From: Phycisphaerales bacterium
GTDB taxonomy: Bacteria; Planctomycetota; Phycisphaerae; Phycisphaerales; UBA1924
Reading direction: 5' to 3'
Assembly: GCA_020831775.1 (NCBI GenBank)
Contig: JAFIFZ010000012.1
Span: forward strand, 1 to 64,000
Length of the DNA: 64,000 bases
Shown here: piece after piece, positions 59,021 through 64,000 of the stretch
How positions within the stretch are numbered: the stretch's first letter is position 1
Layout of the letters: each line of letters begins with the position of its first letter
The notes under the pieces: generated by a model
Database searches by the model: none
Seen by the model: only the letters and a program-made list of their open reading frames with translations
Told to the model about the DNA's origin: nothing
Program-made: the position numbers and the translations under genes

Positions 59021-61006
59021 TCAGACCCGCATCCGGCGGGCGTAGAGGTACCACTCGATCATCAGGATGATCGCCGCGGCGATCACGAACCAGCGCCAGA
59101 TCTCGCGGGGCTGGATGCCGGGCCCGCCCTCTGAGCTGACCTCGACGCCCGAGACGGTGATCTCGTCCGACGGCGCCGCGAGCGATTCCCGCTCGTTCAT
59201 CAGGTTGATCGCCAGCGCCGGCTCGGCTGCGCCTTCCAGGGCGAAGACGCCGACGCGTTCGAAGATGCCCAGCGAGACCATCTCTCCGGCGCGGCCTTCT
59301 GCAGAGACCCGGGCGATCGCGGTTCCCTCCGCGTCGCGGGCGATGATCTCGACAGCCTCCGCGGACGCGGTGGCGCCGGCGGGCTCTGCGGTGGTGAAGG
59401 CGATGCCGGCGTCGGTCTCGGCGCGGAGCGTGATGTGGTCGAGCCCGTTGGCGATGAAGATCGCAAAGCCGACCTGCCACGCCCAGTTGGACTGTTCGAG
59501 CGGGAACGAGACACCGATGTGGCGCCTGCCCGCGGCCTCGCGGATCGCGATCAGCGGGCCGCCCGGGCCTCTCGCGAGCACGCGGGCGTCGCCGGTCTCT
59601 GCGAAAGTGCGGTGCGTGCCGAGGACGAGCGTGTCCATCGCGACATCGCGCAGGACGGGGTGGCGCCGCTCCCACGAGAGGATCGTGCCCCCCTGACGCG
59701 TCGTTTCGGCGAGGCGTAGCCCTTCGATCGGCAGCCCCGCGCCGAGGCTGAGGCTCGGGAGCTGGGGCATTCGCTCGGGCTCGACGCCGAAGAAGACGAG
59801 CGCTTCGGCCTCGGGCATCACGCCTTGAGAAATCAGGGTGTCGTAGCGGCCGATCCCCATGCTGTTGAGCGAGCGTGGGAGGAGCTCGCCGAGCATGACA
59901 TTGACGATGCCCGCCGCCTCGCGCGTCGGGCCGGGCAGGGCGCCGTCGGGCGTGACCAGCAGCAGGGCGGGGGCCCCCGCGGGCTGCACGACGACGGCCG
60001 CGGCGTTGTCGGCGCCGAGCGCGTCGCTCCGGTCGAGGTCAAGCGAGAGGACGCCGCCCTCGGTGTCTTCGATCTCGAAGGCCAGGCCCCTGTGTCCGGG
60101 GATGATGTCGCCGTTTTCGTCGACCGACGCGGCGGGCACGGTGACGGCGCGACGCTCGGCCGCCTCGCCCCGCATGCGGAGGGTGACGCTCGTCGAGGTT
60201 TCCTGCATCCGCGCGTTGTGGATGCGAGCGAAGACGCGGAGGACGGCCGGGTCTTCGTAATCCCGCGTCGCCGAGAGGGCGACGATGCCGAGGTTGTCGA
60301 CGCCTGCGGTCCGGTCTTCGGGGCCGACGCGTTCGAAGGTGAGCTCTGCGCCGGCGAGGCTCATGCCGCGGGGGAGCTCCATCGAGCCGTCGGAAAAGAG
60401 CAGGGCGAGGACGGTCTGGATCGGTTCTTCCTCGGAGACCTCGCGGGTGAGCAACGCCTCTGCGAGGGAGAGGGCCGCGGGCAGGTCCGCGGGCTGCTCT
60501 GAGGGCGTGATGGTCTCCAGCGCCCGCTGGGCGAGGTTGAGGTCTTCGTCGATGCGTGCGGCGACCGTCGCCCGCGAGCCGAAGGCGATCACGCCCGCCG
60601 AGCCCCGGAAGCCGCCAGAGCGGAGATCGGCGAGGGTGTCGAGGGCGCGTGCGCGAGCGATCTCGAAGCGGGTCTGGGTCTCGCCCTCGTCGATGGTGTT
60701 CATCGACGCGGAGCGGTCGATCATGAAGATGACCGTGTCGGCCCTGCCCCGGCCCGCGTCGAGGGCCGGGCGCCCCAGCGCCATGACCAAGAGCGCCAGC
60801 AGCAACAGGTGCAGGAGCAGCATCCAGTTGGCTTTCAGCCAGCGGAGTGGGACATTGGCCTCCATGTCGCGGATGGCCGCGTCCCAGAGCAACGTCGAGC
60901 TGATGACCACAGGCTTTCGCCGCAGCTTGAGCATGTAGAAGCCCAACAGCAGCGGGAGCGTGATCGCGGCGGCAATCAGTGCGGCGGCGGGCGCGAGGAA
61001 GGTCAA
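59021..61006 (-). CDS. BatA-type membrane protein with vWA domain
   Basis: The 661-residue protein begins with the BatA N-terminal unit: a helix at residues 6-26, RRKPVVISSTLLWDAAI, then LRWLKANWMLLLHLLLLALLV (helix 2, about 55-76). A von Willebrand A domain follows (about 88-235) with an intact MIDAS loop, DRSAS at 97-101, for a divalent metal. Residues 240-620 form beta-rich domains and a glutamine-amidotransferase-like segment common in such proteins. A final helix (about 637-655) ends in YARRMRV. It starts at TTG 61006 overlapping the rlmE stop. It is a probable client of the MoxR ATPase encoded convergently. Confidence 0.87.
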   Translation of the reverse strand: MTFLAPAAALIAAAITLPLLLGFYMLKLRRKPVVISSTLLWDAAIRDMEANVPLRWLKANWMLLLHLLLLALLVMALGRPALDAGRGRADTVIFMIDRSASMNTIDEGETQTRFEIARARALDTLADLRSGGFRGSAGVIAFGSRATVAARIDEDLNLAQRALETITPSEQPADLPAALSLAEALLTREVSEEEPIQTVLALLFSDGSMELPRGMSLAGAELTFERVGPEDRTAGVDNLGIVALSATRDYEDPAVLRVFARIHNARMQETSTSVTLRMRGEAAERRAVTVPAASVDENGDIIPGHRGLAFEIEDTEGGVLSLDLDRSDALGADNAAAVVVQPAGAPALLLVTPDGALPGPTREAAGIVNVMLGELLPRSLNSMGIGRYDTLISQGVMPEAEALVFFGVEPERMPQLPSLSLGAGLPIEGLRLAETTRQGGTILSWERRHPVLRDVAMDTLVLGTHRTFAETGDARVLARGPGGPLIAIREAAGRRHIGVSFPLEQSNWAWQVGFAIFIANGLDHITLRAETDAGIAFTTAEPAGATASAEAVEIIARDAEGTAIARVSAEGRAGEMVSLGIFERVGVFALEGAAEPALAINLMNERESLAAPSDEITVSGVEVSSEGGPGIQPREIWRWFVIAAAIILMIEWYLYARRMRV

Positions 61007-61617
61007 CGCTGGGCCTCCGTCGGCACGCGGTAGCCGGCCGCGACGAGGTAGATCTCACGCGAGATATCTCGCGTCGCCCGGGGCTTGAAGTGCTTGAACT
61101 GATCGAACAGGCCCTTGGCCCGTTCCGCCAGCGCCGGCAGGGCCTCGCCCTCAAAGACCTTCATCGCCATGTTTCCCCCCGGCTTGAGGACGCGGGGCAG
61201 GAGATCGAGCACCGACTCGCACAGCCGCACCGAGCGGAAGTGGTCCGCGCCGCCCGGAGCGCCGGAGGTGTTGGGCGCCATGTCGCTGACAGCGACATCG
61301 AACAGCCCGCCGGCGGGCGCGGTGAGGCGGTCGGGATCGGTCGTGGTGATGTCGCCGACCATCGAGGTGACATTGGGCCCGACGGGGGCCCGAACCGGCA
61401 GCAGATCGATGCCGACGACGACGCCGTTGCGGCCGACGAGCTCGGAGGCGACCTGCAGCCACGAGCCAGGGGCGCAGCCGAGGTCCAGCACGCGGTCGCC
61501 CGGGGAGATGATCCGGAACCGCTGCTGGATCTCTTTGAGCTTGTAGGCCGAGCGGGCGGCGTACCCCTCGTCCTTGGCCTGTTTGAAAAATCTGTCGTGC
61601 AGCACGCGCTTGGCCAT
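61003..61617 (-). CDS. rlmE: 23S rRNA 2'-O-ribose methyltransferase RlmE (FtsJ)
   Basis: The 204-residue protein methylates U2552 in the A-loop of 23S rRNA. RSAYKLKEIQ contains the first catalytic Lys (Lys26), VLDLGCAPGSWLQVA is the SAM loop (43-57), VAVSDMAPNTSG the catalytic Asp, GGNMAMKVFEGE the second Lys and RDISREIYLVAAGYR the Glu, so the K-D-K-E tetrad is complete. The C-terminus ends in the short basic tail usual for RlmE. TACCAT six bases before the ATG suggests a leaderless message. The vWA gene is translationally coupled downstream. Confidence 0.94.
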   Translation of the reverse strand: MAKRVLHDRFFKQAKDEGYAARSAYKLKEIQQRFRIISPGDRVLDLGCAPGSWLQVASELVGRNGVVVGIDLLPVRAPVGPNVTSMVGDITTTDPDRLTAPAGGLFDVAVSDMAPNTSGAPGGADHFRSVRLCESVLDLLPRVLKPGGNMAMKVFEGEALPALAERAKGLFDQFKHFKPRATRDISREIYLVAAGYRVPTEAQR

Positions 61618-61623
61618 CGGGCG

Positions 61624-61629
61624 ATGGTA
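61624..61629 (-). promoter_or_regulatory. putative -10 box of leaderless rlmE
   Basis: Minus-strand TACCAT is followed by six bases and ATG 61617, with no Shine-Dalgarno sequence. Ninety bases away the divergent glycosyltransferase gene has TATCGT eight bases before its ATG. Confidence 0.4.
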
Positions 61630-61723
61630 CGGCCGTCTGGAGCCCCGAACGTGGGCCGGTTGGTCGTTGATTCGGGTGGTTGTCGGGGCGAGCGGGCGGT
61701 CCCGTGCGCTATCGTTGCGGCCG

Positions 61724-62536
61724 ATGCCCCCGCAACCCACGCCATCTCCGGCCCAGGACCGGGCGGTCGAGCTCTCGTTCGTCGCCCCGGCGCACAACGA
61801 AGAGGGCAATGTCGGGGCGCTCGTCGAGCAGGTGGGGGCCGCGGGCGAGGCGACGGGGCTCGCCTTCGAGTTCGTGCTCGTCGACGACGGCTCGACGGAC
61901 TCGACAGCGGCGAAAGCCTGTGAGCTCATGGCCTCCCGCCCGTGGCTCCGCATGGTCCGGATGACGCGGACGCCGGAGGGCTCGGGGGGCGGGCAATCCG
62001 CGGCGTTCTACGCCGGGTTCAGAGCCGCGAAGGGGCGCCTGATCGCCGTGCTCGACGCCGACCTCCAGAACGACCCTACCGACATCCCCGCGATGCTCGA
62101 ACTGCTTCAGCGTGAAGGCGCGGACATGGTCCAGGGCGACCGCTCGCACGCCCGAAAGGACTCGGCGGTGCGTAAGTGGGGGAGCGTCGTCGGGCGCGTC
62201 TTCCGGCGCACACTGCTCGGCGACACGATCCGCGACACGGGCTGCTCGCTCCGCCTGATGAAGCGTGAGGTCGCCCTCGAACTCCCGCTGCAATTCAAGG
62301 GCATGCACCGGTTCATCCCCGTCACCGCCAGGCACCTGGGCTACAAGGTCGTTGAGATGCCCGTCAACCACCGCCCGCGCGTCGCCGGTGAGACCAAGTA
62401 CGGCATGGGCATCACCAAGCGGGCGATCCCCGGCCTGATCGACTGCTTCGCGGTCCGCTACATGCGCTCGCGCAGGCGTCCGGTCGACAGCGAGGAGGTC
62501 GCCGCCGAGCGGTCATCGGAAGGGGCCGAGGCGTGA
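61724..62536 (+). CDS. family 2 glycosyltransferase (polyprenyl-phosphate sugar transferase type)
   Basis: The 270-residue GT-A enzyme has ELSFVAPAHNEEGNVGALVE at its start, FVLVDDGSTDSTAA (nucleotide-binding DD), LIAVLDADLQNDPTDIPAML with the DAD metal motif (about 107-109), IRDTGCSLRLMKREVA, and MPVNHRPRVAGETKYGMG, all typical of DPM1/ArnC-like enzymes that move a sugar from a nucleotide to a lipid phosphate. No membrane helices follow, as in soluble DPM1. It overlaps the LAB_N gene by four bases. The pairing suggests that a lipid-linked sugar is made here for glycolipid or cell-surface modification. Confidence 0.9.
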   Translation: MPPQPTPSPAQDRAVELSFVAPAHNEEGNVGALVEQVGAAGEATGLAFEFVLVDDGSTDSTAAKACELMASRPWLRMVRMTRTPEGSGGGQSAAFYAGFRAAKGRLIAVLDADLQNDPTDIPAMLELLQREGADMVQGDRSHARKDSAVRKWGSVVGRVFRRTLLGDTIRDTGCSLRLMKREVALELPLQFKGMHRFIPVTARHLGYKVVEMPVNHRPRVAGETKYGMGITKRAIPGLIDCFAVRYMRSRRRPVDSEEVAAERSSEGAEA

Positions 62537-63195
62537 GCGGCAAAGGGCGGATGAAGCTCGAGCCGATCGTGCTGATGGTCGCGCTGGTGCTCGTCGGCAT
62601 CGCGCTGGTCTGGATGCAGCCCCCAGCCCGGCCGGGCGTCAGCCCCCGCGACGGCGCCGTCGTCCATCGAGCGACGATCGGCCAGGCCCGGACCTTCGTC
62701 GAAGTCCACGGCGAGCCGGGGCAAGAGACCTTCCGCGTTCTGGGCATGGAGGGGCACGCCTCGGAGGTGATGGAACTCACCGAATTCGAGGCGATGTTCG
62801 GCTCGCGCGTGGTGCGAGAGATCCGGGGCGAGCGGAACGCGGTCTTCCGCATCTTCAACATCACGACCTACGCGAGCCTGGTCTGGATCGCGATCGGGCT
62901 GGGCGGGCAGATCGTCTTTTCCTGCCGCTTCCTGATCCAGTGGATCGTCAGCGAGCGCAAGCGGGAGTCGGTGATTCCGGATATCTTCTGGTGGATCAGT
63001 CTGCTTGGCGGGGTCTGCCTGTTCGTGTACTTTGTCTGGCGGCGCGACATTGTCGGTGTCCTGGGCCAGTCGACCGGGATCGTGATCTACGCCCGGAACA
63101 TCCGGCTGATCCACAAGAAGCGCCGGCGTGAGCTGCGCAACGCCGCCAACGGCGTCCTGACCGACCCCGCCAGCGAGGAGGCAAACGCCCCGTGA
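62533..63195 (+). CDS. LAB_N (lipid-A-biosynthesis N-terminal) domain membrane protein
   Basis: The 220-residue protein starts at GTG 62533 within the previous stop. A membrane helix lies at residues 10-28, then a soluble segment (about 32-110). The LAB_N domain follows from about 115: SLVWIAIGLGGQIVFSCRFL, IQWIVSERKRESVIPDIFWW and VYARNIRLI-type motifs (here IVIYARNIRLIHKKRR). Three helices make up this part. LAB_N proteins accompany lipid A or ArnC-type glycosyltransferases and may flip or guide lipid-linked sugars. The extra N-terminal helix and soluble segment are not part of the standard domain. Confidence 0.87.
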   Translation: MSGKGRMKLEPIVLMVALVLVGIALVWMQPPARPGVSPRDGAVVHRATIGQARTFVEVHGEPGQETFRVLGMEGHASEVMELTEFEAMFGSRVVREIRGERNAVFRIFNITTYASLVWIAIGLGGQIVFSCRFLIQWIVSERKRESVIPDIFWWISLLGGVCLFVYFVWRRDIVGVLGQSTGIVIYARNIRLIHKKRRRELRNAANGVLTDPASEEANAP

Positions 63196-63806
63196 AAGTC
63201 TTCCTGGACGAACAGCAGATCGAGGTCGAACGCCCGTCGCTGCGTGCGGCGATGTCCGCCGCGATCGGCCTGGCCAACGGCGCCGGACGCGTGGTGATCG
63301 AGGTCTACGCCGATGGCGAGCCCCTCCCCTCGCACCTGCTCGACGAGCCTTCCGACGAGCCGTTGGGCTACGCCGAGCTCCGCTTTGCCTCCGCGATCCC
63401 TTCGGTGATGGTGCAGCAGATCCTGCTCGACGCGGCCGACGCGCTCGACCGCGTGCGCGAGGACCAGGAGTCCGCCGCGGCGCAGATCCAGGCGGGCCGG
63501 CTCTCTGACGCGCGCCGTTCGCTCGAGCAGGTCGTCTCGCTCTGGCAGCTCGTCGTGCTGGCGGTCCAGCGGGGCGGGGCGCTGCTCGACCGCGACCTGA
63601 CGGCGATCCAGGCCGGCGACCCGCCCAAGCCGATCGCCGACCGCATCGGCACGCTGCGGACGGATCTGGAAGGGATGGCGGCGGCACTGGGCGACGAGGA
63701 CTGGTCCGCCCTCAGCGACGCCCTGGAAGACGACATGGGCGCTCAGGTCACAGACTGGCAGGACGCTCTGAAGATCATGGCCGACGAGGTCGCCAAGGCC
63801 GGCTGA
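63192..63806 (+). CDS. 204-aa hypothetical protein, conserved operon position
   Basis: The protein begins at GTG 63192, four bases inside the LAB_N gene. Residues 1-70 look like a small beta-alpha fold (VFLDEQQIEVERPSLRAAMS, GRVVIEVYADGEPLPSHLLD). The rest is a run of amphipathic helices with Gln, Leu and Ala (ILLDAADALDRVREDQESAA, ARRSLEQVVSLWQLVVLAVQ). No membrane segment, signal or catalytic motif is evident. I do not recognise a family. Tight coupling to the GT2/LAB_N pair suggests a regulatory or scaffolding role in that pathway. A strong terminator follows. Confidence 0.7.
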   Translation: MKVFLDEQQIEVERPSLRAAMSAAIGLANGAGRVVIEVYADGEPLPSHLLDEPSDEPLGYAELRFASAIPSVMVQQILLDAADALDRVREDQESAAAQIQAGRLSDARRSLEQVVSLWQLVVLAVQRGGALLDRDLTAIQAGDPPKPIADRIGTLRTDLEGMAAALGDEDWSALSDALEDDMGAQVTDWQDALKIMADEVAKAG

Positions 63807-63835
63807 ACGCCCTGTTCACGCTCGGATGAAACGGA

Positions 63836-63880
63836 CAACGCCCCGGACGGTGGAGGACCGACGGGGCGTTGTTTGTTGCC
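63836..63880 (+). terminator. Rho-independent terminator of the GT2 operon
   Basis: CAACGCCCCG and CGGGGCGTTG pair over 10 bp with a 16-base loop, followed by TTTGTTG. It ends the three-gene operon and may act in both directions for the minus-strand gene entering from the right. Confidence 0.8.
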
Positions 63881-63946
63881 CGTTGAGGAGAGTGTCGTTC
63901 CGGTGCTTCAGGCGGCGTGGGGCTCAGCGAGCCGGGCCGCGAGCGT

Positions 63947-64000
63947 TCAGTAGTGCACGCGTGTGCCGCTGCGCTCGTTCTGGTCGCCGATCACGGCGCC
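63947..64000 (-). CDS. C-terminal end of a truncated minus-strand gene
   Basis: The frame runs in from the window edge and ends at TGA 63949-63947. The visible 17 residues are GAVIGDQNERSGTRVHY. That is too little to identify the protein. A real gene is plausible because a symmetrical terminator lies about 70 bases beyond its stop and codon choice is GC-rich, but it could be an accidental frame. Confidence 0.35.
   Translation of the reverse strand, partial: GAVIGDQNERSGTRVHY

Overview
This is a GC-rich (roughly two-thirds G+C), gene-dense bacterial chromosome segment with about 60 protein genes, one tRNA and no rRNA. The most consistent source is a planctomycete of the class Phycisphaerae. 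The pointers are paired GC-type dockerin repeats on a secreted protein, a C-terminal PEP-CTERM-like tail with a PAPGT motif, prepilin-like secreted proteins, DUF1573 proteins, a fused AroD-AroE enzyme and many secreted proteins of unknown function. No phage, IS element, integrase or CRISPR array was seen. The assignment is inference from gene content.

Layout. 1-5900: a poly-G contig edge, a micro membrane protein, a methyltransferase, an ABC exporter pair, prfA and a DinB-type protein, with a repeated palindromic element between genes. 5900-9600: secreted or surface proteins (PEP-CTERM-like, ABM-like, prepilin-like, dockerin-anchored). 9600-16000: aroDE, a FabZ-ACP-FabZ acyl cluster, recO, an HDOD-GGDEF regulator and a zinc-ribbon coiled-coil protein. 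16000-25100: a CPA2 antiporter fused to regulatory domains, a lipase-like hydrolase, a TraB-like protein carrying a pseudopilin-type insert, a frameshifted DUF2256/DUF3253 gene, and a cardiolipin-synthase-like PLD-VTT protein with an EEP phosphatase. 25100-31100 is the most accessory-looking part: a helical-repeat protein, a BCS1-like AAA ATPase with an elaborate upstream region, gene debris, a three-gene host-attachment-protein operon and an ankyrin protein.

31100-35100: an iron(III) ABC importer operon behind a perfect palindrome. 35100-47200 is mostly minus strand: a KAP-like membrane ATPase, phosphomannomutase, a DinG helicase, free-methionine sulfoxide reductase, rpsR, a MauE/rhodanese/DUF1573 operon, glutamate dehydrogenase, Dus and an orphan nucleotidyltransferase. 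47200-55000: LolC-LolD, an alpha/beta hydrolase, a GH3-family protein, a second DinB protein, an NRDE protein and a stand-alone nuoH. 55000-64000: a secreted two-repeat protein, a tRNA-Cys with a long variable arm, a MoxR operon converging on rlmE and a BatA-type vWA protein, then a GT2/LAB_N operon.

Two genome-wide habits stand out. Many operons are tightly packed with 4-nt start/stop overlaps. Several genes lacking a Shine-Dalgarno sequence have a TAnnnT -10 hexamer 6-8 nt before the start codon, which suggests leaderless mRNAs. The most surprising single object is the tRNA with a Cys anticodon and U73 but a class II variable arm. The TraB/GspG-like hybrid protein and the operator, nine-codon ORF and hairpin upstream of the BCS1-like gene are the other best candidates for new biology.
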